Assembly: GCA_035934015.1 (NCBI GenBank)
Contig: DASYYH010000011.1
Span: forward strand, 310,001-374,000
DNA: 64,000 bases
Direction of reading: 5' to 3'
DNA from: Candidatus Acidiferrales bacterium
GTDB taxonomy: Bacteria > Acidobacteriota > Terriglobia > Acidiferrales > UBA7541
Shown piece after piece: positions 55,345 through 63,393 of this stretch. The first letter of the stretch is position 1, and the number at the start of each line of letters is the position of its first letter. The translations under genes and the position numbers were made by a program. The notes under the pieces are model-generated. The model searched no databases. It had not been told where the DNA came from and saw only the letters and a program-made list of their open reading frames with translations.

Positions 55345-56592
55345 TCATGGGATCGTGCTTGCGCGTGCCATGGCGTGCGAATCTGCAACTCGGCGCAATT
55401 TCAAACCGTAAGCCATGAAAACCACAGCAACAACTCCAAACACGAGCAGGTTGGCTCCGGCATCAATCCAGAGCAGCCCGTGCATTCCGAATCTGCCGAA
55501 GCCAAAACCATCGAGTCTGATCATGTAGAGGAGAGGGATCGTCACAATCGCGTTGAGCACGCTATACAGCGTACTGGCATCACCGGTTTCGACTCCAACA
55601 ATCTCCACGACTAACGCCGTGCTTCGCGCCCAACACAAGCCTTGCGTCACCAAGTAAAGCGCCGTTCCAGCCAGATAGATGGACGGCCGATTTGCCACCA
55701 AGAGCACGAATGCAGCAAGGGCGTTCGTCAGTCCCGCTGCCGCGTAAGTAAATCTTCGATCCCAGTTGCCGGGAATCAGAGCGCCACCGAGTGATCCCAA
55801 CGCGAGCAATGCTCCTCCACCCACGCCATTCATCCACATCACGCCGGATGTGCCCACCCCGTAATGCGAGGCGACCGCAGGCAGAAGGATCTGGGCAGCG
55901 CCCGTTCCGCCTGGTGCAAGGAGAAGAAGGGTGCCCCATCGGCGCTCCGGGGAGCGGACAACCGCCCATAACTCTTTGCCGATTTGAGGAAGGCGGCCTT
56001 GGAACCATGCAGATGGCTGGGGCGAGGGTTCAGCTATGGTGAAGGCCACAAGTCCCGGCAGAGCGACCAGAATCGCGACACATACTCCGACAGTAGCTAC
56101 AGGCACGCGCGCTGCAAGCCAGAGAATGACGGCTGCGCCGAGCGCACCTCCGCCTAACTGCCCTGCCATCATCCAACCCGCGGCTTTCGATTGAGCCGAT
56201 TCCGATAGAGTCTTCACGATCAGTCCGCCGCAAGCTGCCCCAACTAAGAAAGTGATGAGACCGCCAGCGAGGACGAGCGCAGTCATCAGAATCAAATGCG
56301 AAGCGCCGATCAACGGGAAATATAGGCAGGCAGAAAGGGCGGTGCCAAAACTCGCGAGCACCAGCCAAGTCCTGCGGCGGAACTTGATGTCCACGATGGG
56401 GGCAAAGAGGAAGCCGATGACTCCGGGCAGGTTGATGATCGAACTGATGCTGGCGATCCGATCCACCGGGACGCCAGCCTGCGCAAGTAGCAAGGGAAAG
56501 GCTGTGAAGTTGAAGCCGACCACGACGATACCGAGAGGCAGGATCAGTAGGCTGAAAAGCCAAGGCGAAGGTGGCTTGCGCAGTTCGCGCAT
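55345..56592 (-). CDS. MFS transporter
   Basis: A 415-residue polytopic membrane protein with about 12 hydrophobic helices. It has an MFS-type basic loop after helix 2-3 (V-D-I-K-F-R-R-R-T-W-L) in place of the canonical G-x-x-x-D-R-x-G-R-R, and paired domain halves. The loop between the halves (about 195-220) is hydrophilic. The overall arrangement is like the AmpG/PAT group of uptake transporters, but the assignment is tentative. The gene faces the same way as the amidohydrolase gene, 176 bp upstream of it. Substrate unknown. Confidence 0.8.
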   Translation of the reverse strand: MRELRKPPSPWLFSLLILPLGIVVVGFNFTAFPLLLAQAGVPVDRIASISSIINLPGVIGFLFAPIVDIKFRRRTWLVLASFGTALSACLYFPLIGASHLILMTALVLAGGLITFLVGAACGGLIVKTLSESAQSKAAGWMMAGQLGGGALGAAVILWLAARVPVATVGVCVAILVALPGLVAFTIAEPSPQPSAWFQGRLPQIGKELWAVVRSPERRWGTLLLLAPGGTGAAQILLPAVASHYGVGTSGVMWMNGVGGGALLALGSLGGALIPGNWDRRFTYAAAGLTNALAAFVLLVANRPSIYLAGTALYLVTQGLCWARSTALVVEIVGVETGDASTLYSVLNAIVTIPLLYMIRLDGFGFGRFGMHGLLWIDAGANLLVFGVVAVVFMAYGLKLRRVADSHAMARASTIP

Positions 56593-57054
56593 GGGCAGGA
56601 ATCATACCAGTTCTGGGGTCGTCCCAAGCTCACTGGACGAGATCAGAACTTGCGGTGCGGAATGAGCGCCGAATCGCCGCCGATCCGGTGCCCATCTCAG
56701 TACGCGCGAATCAGACACGGAAGCTGATCCGCATTGGCAGCCCCAATCTCTTTGGTTGTCATTCCGAACCGGCCGCATTTCGGCCGCGTGAGGCATGCTC
56801 GCCGTGGCGGCAATCTGCTGTTGGTTTCGAGAGTGCCTATCCTGCTCGCCCCGCTCGCGCCTGCCCGCCATGGCGACCTCCCGAGTCGCGCTATTCCCGG
56901 GTGGATGTTTGAATTCTCTGGCTCGTAACACACGCAATCAATATTCAAACTGACTCTTGCCGTACACCTGTTCGCACGCCTCACTGATTTTTCGTGACTC
57001 TCGTCATTTCATGGGTAAAAATGCCGCGGTCATAATTTTCGTGAGGAGCCTTGC
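56593..57054. other. Intergenic region with repeat
   Basis: A 462-bp gap between the divergent MFS and DPP genes. It holds the second copy of the GTTGTCATTCCGA repeat (56755-56823), and the DPP gene's GAGGAG ribosome-binding site near 57042. No convincing gene is seen in the rest. Confidence 0.5.
56755..56823. repeat. Dispersed repeat copy 2 (GTTGTCATTCCGA family)
   Basis: Begins GTTGTCATTCCGA, includes a palindromic centre CGGCCGCATTTCGGCCG, and ends GTGGCGGCAATCTGCTGTTG. Matches the copy at 45477-45546 in both ends; the centres differ. Confidence 0.55.
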
Positions 57055-59505
57055 ATGGATCGTGAATCTCGCATTTCGCGCCGCCTCTTCCTGCGAGCCA
57101 CTGCCCTGACCGGCGCCGGCGCGGCTATCACTGGCGGGCTTTCCCCGTTCCGCGAATTGGATGCCGCCGTTCCTACCCCTCCTGTTTCATCCGCCGGTTC
57201 CCAACAATCTTCCGCTCTTCCTCCCGCCTCTCTCAACGAATGGATCGAGCACATTTTTTCCTCACGCGAATTTCTCGGCGAACGTTTCGGCCCCGCGCGC
57301 TGGGATGAAGGCGGAAAATCCTTCACCATCCTTGAACGCTCCCTCGACGATGGCGAGACGCAGGAGCTTGCGCGCTACGAAACTGCAACCGGCGCGCGCA
57401 CCGTCCTTTTCTCTTCCGCCGATTTGATTCCCTCGGGCGCGAAAGTGCCTTTGCCCGTGGACGATTTCCAATGGTCGCAGGACCGCGAGAAACTCCTGAT
57501 CTACACGAACTCTGCGCGTGTCTGGCGCGAAAATACGCGCGGCGATTATTGGGTCCTCGATCGCCAGTCAAAAAAATTGCGCAAGCTCGGAGGCGACGTC
57601 GCCCCATCCACACTCATGTTTGCGAAATTTTCCTCCGATGGCTCTCGTGTCGCGTATGTTCGCGCGAATAATATTTATGTCGAGGAGGTCGCCTCCGGAA
57701 AAATCAAGCAGCTCACCCCCGACGGCAACGAAACCGTCATCAACGGCACATCTGACTGGGTCTATGAAGAAGAGTTCGACGTGCGCGATGGTTTTCGCTG
57801 GAGCCCCGATGGCCGCACCATCGCTTTTTTCCAGTTTGATTCCAGCCCCGTCCGCGAATTTTCCATGATCAACAATCTCGGCGCAGGCTTTCGCGACCCG
57901 GTCACGCAGATTCCCTATCCGGAATTCGGTGTCTATCCAAAGGTCTGGACCTACCGCATTCCTTCCGCCGGCACGCCGAATTCCAACGTTCGCATCGGCA
58001 TCGTGGACATCGATAAGGGAAACACGAAATGGCTCAACGTCGTCGGCGATTCGGAAAAATCCTATCTCCCGCGCATGGACTGGACCGGCAACGGAAATGA
58101 CATTCTTCTCCAGCACATCAATCGCCGCCAGAACCAGGATGATCTTTATCTCACCGATGGCCATAGCGGCCACACGCGTCAGATTCTCCGCGAGGAAGAC
58201 GCCGCTTGGGTTGACGTGAACGAAGATACGCGGTGGCTCGCAAAATATAATGGCTTTCTTTGGGTCAGCGAGCGCGATGGCTGGCGCCACGTTTATATCG
58301 TTGCGCGCGATGGCAGCGGTGCGCGCCTTGTCACGCGCGGCAATTTCGATGTCATCGAAGTTCTCGCCGCCGACCCTGCGCAAGACTTCCTCTACTTTAT
58401 TGCTTCGCCGGATAATGCCACGCAGCATTTTCTGTTTCGTACGCGCATGGACGGCAGCGCTGCGCCCGAGCGCCTCACTCCCGCGAGCATGCCCGGCGTG
58501 CATCACTATGATATTTCTCCGGATTGCCAGTGGGCGTTTCATTCGTATTCGTCCTTCGATGTTCCGCCGATCACCGAACTCATCAGCCTTCCCGATCATC
58601 GCGCCGTGCGCGTGATGGCCGGCAATGCAGCATTGCTTGAGAAAATAAAAGTTCTCGTCAAGCAGCCTGTGGAATTTTTTCAAGTGGATATCGGCGAAGG
58701 CGTGACGCTCGATGCGTGGATGATCAAGCCCGCCGATTTTGATCCGTCGCGCAAGTATCCGATTCTTTTCAACGTCTATGGAGAACCTGCGGCGCAAACG
58801 GTTCTCGATGCATGGCATGGCGCTGGGAGCTTGTATCATCGCGCCATCGCGAATCACGGATATCTGATCGCCTCCGTTGATAATCGCGGGACGCCCGCGC
58901 CGAAAGGACGCGCATGGCGAAAAATAATTTACGGCGCCGTCGGCGTGCTTTCTTCGAAAGAGCAAGCCGCGGCTGTGCGCGCGATTGCGAAAGATCGCTC
59001 GTACGTGGATATGGATCGCGTTGGTGTGTGGGGCTGGAGCGGCGGCGGAACAAACACTTTGAATTTGATGTTTCGCTCGCCGGAAATTTATCGCGTGGGC
59101 ATGTCCGTTGCGCCGGTTCCCGATCAGCGCATCTACGACACAATTTATCAAGAGCGCTACATGGGATTGCCGCAAGAAAATGTCGACGGCTACAGAGCAG
59201 GTTCGGCAATTAATTTCGCGGAAGGATTGCAAGGAAGACTTTTGCTCGTGCACGGCACCGGCGACGACAATGTTCACTACGCCGGATCGCAGTTGCTCGT
59301 CGATCGCATGATCGAACTTGGAAAATCTTTCGACTTCATGACGTATCCGAATCGCACGCACGGCATTTCCGAAGGCGCGGGAACCACAGTGCACATTTTC
59401 AAACTTCTCGCGCGGCATCTCATCGCGCATCTTCCTGCGGGGCCGGCGCCGCGAACGATGACGCTGTTTCTGAACGAAAAAGCGAAACAGGTTTCGCGGG
59501 GATAA
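57055..59505 (+). CDS. Dipeptidyl peptidase IV, S9 family
   Basis: An 816-residue exported serine peptidase. Twin-arginine-like leader (R-I-S-R-R-L-F-L-R-A-T-A-L-T-G) suggests Tat export. An N-terminal eight-bladed propeller (about 50-540) includes the D-W-V-Y-E-E-E-F motif that holds the substrate N-terminus in DPP IV. The C-terminal alpha/beta-hydrolase domain has G-W-S-G-G with Ser662, Asp737 in G-T-G-D-D-N-V-H, and His769 in N-R-T-H-G. It removes X-Pro or X-Ala dipeptides outside the cytoplasm, working with the S10 and cyclotransferase proteins on peptide scavenging. Confidence 0.94.
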   Translation: MDRESRISRRLFLRATALTGAGAAITGGLSPFRELDAAVPTPPVSSAGSQQSSALPPASLNEWIEHIFSSREFLGERFGPARWDEGGKSFTILERSLDDGETQELARYETATGARTVLFSSADLIPSGAKVPLPVDDFQWSQDREKLLIYTNSARVWRENTRGDYWVLDRQSKKLRKLGGDVAPSTLMFAKFSSDGSRVAYVRANNIYVEEVASGKIKQLTPDGNETVINGTSDWVYEEEFDVRDGFRWSPDGRTIAFFQFDSSPVREFSMINNLGAGFRDPVTQIPYPEFGVYPKVWTYRIPSAGTPNSNVRIGIVDIDKGNTKWLNVVGDSEKSYLPRMDWTGNGNDILLQHINRRQNQDDLYLTDGHSGHTRQILREEDAAWVDVNEDTRWLAKYNGFLWVSERDGWRHVYIVARDGSGARLVTRGNFDVIEVLAADPAQDFLYFIASPDNATQHFLFRTRMDGSAAPERLTPASMPGVHHYDISPDCQWAFHSYSSFDVPPITELISLPDHRAVRVMAGNAALLEKIKVLVKQPVEFFQVDIGEGVTLDAWMIKPADFDPSRKYPILFNVYGEPAAQTVLDAWHGAGSLYHRAIANHGYLIASVDNRGTPAPKGRAWRKIIYGAVGVLSSKEQAAAVRAIAKDRSYVDMDRVGVWGWSGGGTNTLNLMFRSPEIYRVGMSVAPVPDQRIYDTIYQERYMGLPQENVDGYRAGSAINFAEGLQGRLLLVHGTGDDNVHYAGSQLLVDRMIELGKSFDFMTYPNRTHGISEGAGTTVHIFKLLARHLIAHLPAGPAPRTMTLFLNEKAKQVSRG

Positions 59506-60059
59506 TTCAAGAAGGCGATTTTCAATTCAAGGCCGAAAAGAGACAAATTGGCCTGGTCGCGTTATTGATTACAAAGAACTTAAGGAAACTCGCCGTAAAT
59601 TGGCCTGTATGATTTTCCCCTGAATTGGACTGGTTGAGTGATTTTTGAATTTTTGTGTTTTGGGCATTCGCGAGGCGCGATGCGGCGGCGAAGTGTGCGA
59701 AAAGGCCCATAAAATGGGCCTCGCAGCGATGCCGGTGAAAATCATGCGATGATTTCAATGTGCGCGGAATCGGCAAAATGCAAAGAGACAATTCTCCAAA
59801 AAATGAGGAAATTGGGATTGCACAATTTTGGTGCAATTTGTCACTCGGACTGAGGGTGTGGTCAAACCTGCGATATGACAGGCCGCGGGAATCGAAGCCA
59901 TACCATTGCAAGAAGGACGACCTTCGGCTCTTCCGTCGTCAGGGTAAACGGGTGAAGGGCCGAAAAGGAAGGAATCGGAAACGACTCCCGCGTCGTACCC
60001 TTCGACTGCGCCCGCCGCCCGCCTAGGCGGGCACGCTCAGGATAAACTCGGGTGTAATT
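59506..60059. other. Gene-free stretch with repeats and a terminator
   Basis: Contains a minus-strand terminator-like hairpin GGCCCAT/ATGGGCC (59704-59720) followed by TTTT, a palindrome ATTGCAC..GTGCAAT near 59815-59838, and near 59999-60048 a repeat-like block: TTCGACTGCGCCCGCC, the palindrome CCCGCCTAGGCGGG, then CGCTCAGGATAAAC. No credible gene was found in the stretch. Confidence 0.5.
59699..59720 (-). terminator. Terminator downstream of the RHS array
   Basis: GGCCCAT (59704-59710) and ATGGGCC (59714-59720) form a seven-pair stem, followed on the minus strand by TTTTCGC. It is the first terminator-like structure met by transcripts from the RHS modules. Confidence 0.5.
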
Positions 60060-60333
60060 CACGCACCCGACGAAGTGGTCAGTTCGTTTTCCGCATTGTA
60101 CGTGAAGGTTATGCCGCCGGTGCCCGGAATCGTATCGAGATTCCCCGCCGCATCGTACGTGTAGCCGCTGATTTGATTCGCCGTGGTCACGCTGATGCTC
60201 AAATTATCCGGCTGCCCGCAGGACGAATAGCCCGATACTTTCGCAATCGTCAGCAGATTTGCCCAGGCATCGTAGCCATACTGCTCGCTCCAGCAATTGG
60301 TCCCGCTGGTATTGGACTCGTCGAGAATTTCTG
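60060..60333 (-). pseudogene. RHS/YD-repeat fragment (module C)
   Basis: A minus-strand stretch of about 90 codons without a start codon encodes YD-repeat sequence: Q-Y-G-Y-D-A-W-A-N-L-L-T-I, I-S-G-Y-T-Y-D-A-A-G-N-L-D-T-I and F-T-Y-N-A-E-N-E-L-T-T, then TGA. It resembles the start of the module at 63290 but cannot be expressed alone. It is directly behind the candidate immunity gene 60339-60731, so it looks like a leftover of an earlier RHS gene or of recombination. Confidence 0.7.
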
Positions 60334-60338
60334 TTCCT

Positions 60339-60731
60339 CTACGTTAACGAACGGTCGTTGCCGCTCTTGGCGTCGCTCTTGGCTTGCCGCTTCTCGATCC
60401 ACGCGCCGCGAAACCACGTGACAATGACGAGCACCAGTAGGATGATCCAAAGCGGATTGTGTTCGTTTAGAAGTCCGTGATCCAGCGCTAACCCCAACCC
60501 CGCAAAGGCGCAAGCCCCAAGTACAACGTCCGCCCGCCTCGGGCCGGTACTCCCGTGGATGAAGAAAATCATCCCCAGCACGACGCCATTCATGGCACCA
60601 CCCCACGTGTCCGCCAAGGGATTGCCCCACACGCCCGACCCAAGATAAAAAGCGTCCGCGAAACAGATGCCTGACAGCATTAAAATGATCCAACCGGGAA
60701 GACGAAATCTCATTTGATCGCCAGTCGCCAT
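60339..60731 (-). CDS. Membrane protein, candidate immunity protein for module B
   Basis: A 130-residue protein with about four hydrophobic segments (P-G-W-I-I-L-M-L-S-G-I-C-F-A, G-A-M-N-G-V-V-L-G-M-I-F-F, V-L-G-A-C-A-F-A-G-L-G-L-A-L, I-I-L-L-V-L-V-I-V-T-W) and a basic cytoplasmic tail. Its start lies 9 bases after the stop of the RHS module B ORF and has a GGTAGGA Shine-Dalgarno. Genes in that place after RHS toxins normally encode immunity proteins, so this one may protect against the B tail, perhaps at a membrane. It is not a recognised family. Confidence 0.55.
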   Translation of the reverse strand: MATGDQMRFRLPGWIILMLSGICFADAFYLGSGVWGNPLADTWGGAMNGVVLGMIFFIHGSTGPRRADVVLGACAFAGLGLALDHGLLNEHNPLWIILLVLVIVTWFRGAWIEKRQAKSDAKSGNDRSLT

Positions 60732-60740
60732 TCGATGGTC

Positions 60741-61616
60741 CTACCTATCCTCCAATGCCTTCACCAGCTCTATGGCGGCCACATGGAGCTCCAGGGAAAG
60801 TTTGAAACCTTCATACTCTTGCGCCACAGGAAAGAAGAGACCTCCAACTTCGCCAACCTTGAAGAGGTACTGAAATGGGTGCGCCTTGGCGTCGGCGGCG
60901 ACGGTACCTGGGAAGCGAGCCAGTGTTCCTCTGGTATCCATATGGCTGAAGTCCGTTCCGCCGAGCGTGCGGGTGGCTTCGGCCGAGGTCAACGTGCGCG
61001 AAGAGTTGATCGCTTGCGTTGTATACTGGTCGCCCTTCATGGTGAATGCTGTTCCCACGGTCTGGGATTGGCCGCTAATCAGGTTTCCCGCCGAGTTGAA
61101 CTTATATGTCTGCGTTGTCGCGGTCGTCGTCATGGTGATCGAGCCGTCCTTGTTCGTCGTTACATTCGCGTCAGTGCTGCGCAGCGTGACGGTCGTGACG
61201 CCATTCTTGTCGGTCTCCACCGAAAGATTCTGGGCGTTTTGGGTCGAAGATTTGCCCGTGCCTGTGCCGGTTTTTTGTCCTTCGCCTGTGGTGGCGGCAG
61301 GGCTCGGTGCAGCGGGCGTACAATTTTGGAGCGAACCTGGCAGCGCCTGCCCGCACGAAGGAGGACCATCATGCCCGTCGAGATCGGCGAAGGTCTCGGG
61401 GTTATCGCTGACCATGGCGTACAGGTTCAGCGTCTGCGGATTCGTCAGATTCGCATACGGCACCGCCTCGGGAACGGCACGGCCTATCTCCCAGGCTCCC
61501 CTTGCCGGGGACCTGGGAGCCCTTTTTGCCGCCGAAATGAACCGCCCAATCGTCGAATCGTTGTAGCGCGCCCCAAAGTTGTCCAGCCCCGTCTCCGCGT
61601 CGCGTTCCTTCCCCAT
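60741..61616 (-). CDS. Truncated RHS-core protein with variable C-terminal tail (module B)
   Basis: A 291-residue frame. Residues 1-80 are an RHS-associated core (M-G-K-E-R-D-A-E-T-G-L-D-N-F-G-A-R-Y, Y-N-D-S-T-I-G-R-F-I-S-A, L-N-L-Y-A-M-V-S-D-N-P-E-T-F-A-D-L-D-G-H). The tail (about 80-291) is unlike the tail of module A and ends in a long helical region. No Shine-Dalgarno precedes the ATG and a TGA lies nine codons upstream in frame, so it is probably not expressed by itself but is an orphan that could recombine with a full RHS gene. An in-frame 42-nt palindromic insert is found near residues 33-46. Confidence 0.65.
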   Translation of the reverse strand: MGKERDAETGLDNFGARYNDSTIGRFISAAKRAPRSPARGAWEIGRAVPEAVPYANLTNPQTLNLYAMVSDNPETFADLDGHDGPPSCGQALPGSLQNCTPAAPSPAATTGEGQKTGTGTGKSSTQNAQNLSVETDKNGVTTVTLRSTDANVTTNKDGSITMTTTATTQTYKFNSAGNLISGQSQTVGTAFTMKGDQYTTQAINSSRTLTSAEATRTLGGTDFSHMDTRGTLARFPGTVAADAKAHPFQYLFKVGEVGGLFFPVAQEYEGFKLSLELHVAAIELVKALEDR

Positions 61617-61634
61617 GAACTTGAACGCCGGATC
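61373..61634. repeat. RHS core repeat, copy in module B (262 bp)
   Basis: Roughly 87% identical in the parts compared to 62561-62780 (220 bp). The only length difference is a 42-nt insertion, of which bases 61488-61519 form a hairpin. Homology ends abruptly at GGATC (61634), the likely recombination edge. Confidence 0.75.
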
Positions 61635-61657
61635 AAGCTGTCATCTTCCATTGGGCG

Positions 61658-61921
61658 CTAATGGATTAGCCCGGCGTTCTGGAGCTGCCGTCGGGCATTC
61701 CATCCGCTTGGCGGGCGACTACGAGTGCTCCACCACGGCATCCCTTGCGCAATCCATTTCTCCCGGAGTGCTGCATGCGACGTATCTGCATCGTCGTAGC
61801 CAAATTCGGTCCCACAGCAGGGACAAATTTCGTAAGTGGGACATCCGTGCTCATCGTATGGTGGGCCATTCAATCCGGTAAATCCGCACACCGGACACTC
61901 GGTCGAAGCCCTACTGCGCAT
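61658..61921 (-). CDS. CPCC-type Cys-rich protein, candidate immunity protein for module A
   Basis: An 87-residue soluble protein with two cysteine pairs, E-C-P-V-C-G-F and E-I-C-P-C-C-G-T-E-F-G-Y-D-D, matching the cysteine-rich CPCC protein family (PF14206 type), whose members often sit next to toxin genes. Its ATG (61921) overlaps the last codons and stop of the module A RHS ORF by 11 bases, so translation is coupled. It is thus the probable antidote of toxin A. A zinc site is expected from the cysteine pairs. Confidence 0.7.
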   Translation of the reverse strand: MRSRASTECPVCGFTGLNGPPYDEHGCPTYEICPCCGTEFGYDDADTSHAALREKWIAQGMPWWSTRSRPPSGWNARRQLQNAGLIH

Positions 61922-63290
61922 TGAAGTAAGCCAGTCCATTAGTTGGCTTGAAGAACGTTCGAATGGCTCCGCTCTTACTTATGACTCCAAATTCGTTTGT
62001 GGCAGGATTATACCTGAGGATGTCGCCGTTCGGCCTGACCTTCTCGAGGACGCCTTCTAGCTTAGGTCCACTCAGGAAGTCTTTTGCGAGCGCTTCGTAC
62101 TCGCCTTCGCTTTTAGCTCCAAATTCAGCGCCGTGTTTCTCAAAGTGCGCGGCGAGGCTTGAATCGTCGGCGAAGCCCGCTTCAGCTGCCTCACCTGCAG
62201 TGCCAACGCTCTCCCCCACGGTTTCAGCGGTGGCTTCTGCCACATCGCCCGCCACTTCCTCAGGTCCTGCGGCACCATCAGTCGCAGCCATAATCATAAC
62301 TTGGACGACAACTTCGGTTTTGTGGTGTGTCAACCAGTTCCAAGTGCGCTTCCAGAAACCGGGCTTCTTCTGCTCCTTCGCTTTTTGTTGGTCAGATTGT
62401 ACGTTCGCATTTGCGCCTGCAGCCTGTTGCGAATTAGAAAGCTGCTGCCCGTCGCCTGTGTTCGACGGCGCAGGAGGCCCGTCACCTTCCCGAGCCGCCT
62501 CGGTTTGCGTACTTCCTGCGCAAAAATCGACCCAGCACAACCCCTCAGTTCCCGACAAATGCCCATCGAGATCCGCAAACGTTTCCGGGTTGTCGCTGAC
62601 CATGGCGTAGAGGTTCAGCGTCTGAGGATTGGTCAGGTTCGCATACGGCACCGCTTCGGGAACACTCGACCAGTCCGCCGAAATGAACCGCCCAATCGTC
62701 GAATCGTTGTAGCGCGCACCAAAATTGTCCAACCCCGTCTCTTCGTCGCGTTCCTTCCCCATGAATTTGAACGCCGGATCGTAGCTGTCCTTGAACTGAT
62801 GCGCTCGCCCAAACGGATAGTAGTCCGAGTCAAATCCCTGACTCACTGTTCCCGAAGAGGATACTTCCTCCAGCTTGCTCGTCGATCCCAGATGATCGTC
62901 AAAGAACCCCAGCACCGTCGATGTAGGCGTGTACACCGAAATGCGCGCGCCATCGAAAAAGATATAATCCCGCAGCATCCCGCCCGTCAGATTGGTTTCT
63001 TCCAAAGGAGCGCTGTTCAGGCCATACCAATACAGCGTGCCGCTGGATTTTTCGACGCGGTTGCCGTCGCCATCGTAGGTGTATGTCACCCCCGCCGCCG
63101 ATTTGATTTCACTCTCGGCGTTATAGCCGTAGGTGTTGGTCCCGTCGGTCAGCATGTTGCCCGCCGCGTCGTATGCCGCGCCGGTGAACGAAAGCTGATC
63201 CTTCGTTGTGGCAGAGACGCTCAGATTTTGTTCGGCCAAGCGAAAGATACTGAGCAAAACCGCACCCTTAAACATTGAAGGGTGCGCCAC
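61911..63290 (-). CDS. RHS-repeat protein with polymorphic-toxin-like C-terminus (module A)
   Basis: A 459-residue frame. YD repeats (G-N-M-L-T-D-G-T-N-T-Y-G-Y-N, Y-T-Y-D-G-D-G-N-R-V) are followed by the RHS-associated core (F-F-D-D-H-L-G-S-T, Y-Y-P-F-G-R-A, M-G-K-E-R-D-E-E-T-G-L-D-N-F-G-A-R-Y, L-D-G-H at about 230). A linker with one hydrophobic basic segment follows, then a C-terminal domain with K-H-G-A-E-F-G, V-R-P-N-G-D-I-L-R-Y-N-P-A-T-N-E-F-G-V and I-R-T-F-F-K-P. The last pattern resembles CdiA-CT/BECR-type RNase toxins. The N-terminus of a full RHS protein is missing; the start (GTG or ATG 63275) lies in a palindromic element. Confidence 0.75.
   Translation of the reverse strand: MAHPSMFKGAVLLSIFRLAEQNLSVSATTKDQLSFTGAAYDAAGNMLTDGTNTYGYNAESEIKSAAGVTYTYDGDGNRVEKSSGTLYWYGLNSAPLEETNLTGGMLRDYIFFDGARISVYTPTSTVLGFFDDHLGSTSKLEEVSSSGTVSQGFDSDYYPFGRAHQFKDSYDPAFKFMGKERDEETGLDNFGARYNDSTIGRFISADWSSVPEAVPYANLTNPQTLNLYAMVSDNPETFADLDGHLSGTEGLCWVDFCAGSTQTEAAREGDGPPAPSNTGDGQQLSNSQQAAGANANVQSDQQKAKEQKKPGFWKRTWNWLTHHKTEVVVQVMIMAATDGAAGPEEVAGDVAEATAETVGESVGTAGEAAEAGFADDSSLAAHFEKHGAEFGAKSEGEYEALAKDFLSGPKLEGVLEKVRPNGDILRYNPATNEFGVISKSGAIRTFFKPTNGLAYFNAQ
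62561..62780. repeat. RHS core repeat, copy in module A (220 bp)
   Basis: Encodes the same RHS-associated core as 61373-61634 without the 42-nt insertion. Both ends match the module B copy exactly in position, at GCCC(A/G)TCGAG and GGATC. Confidence 0.75.
63258..63284. repeat. Extragenic palindrome at the start of RHS module A
   Basis: Perfect inverted repeat CGCACCCTT..AAGGGTGCG with an eight-base loop. It is followed by CCACCC, and lies where RHS homology stops. The initiation codons of module A (GTG 63290, ATG 63275) are inside or next to it. Confidence 0.6.
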
Positions 63291-63393
63291 CCACTTCGCA
63301 AAATCCCGTTGAACGTATCGCGTAGCCTGCGCGACCCGCCTGGTACAAAAACTCCGGGGCGCTCACCCGGGGCAGGTCGTGATCTTTCCCGCT

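Noticed and set aside
57568-59430. 620-residue open frame antisense to the dipeptidyl peptidase gene
   Set aside because: It is the mirror of the DPP IV gene, whose catalytic triad and propeller motifs are complete on the plus strand. The antisense protein is Arg/His-rich with no domain.
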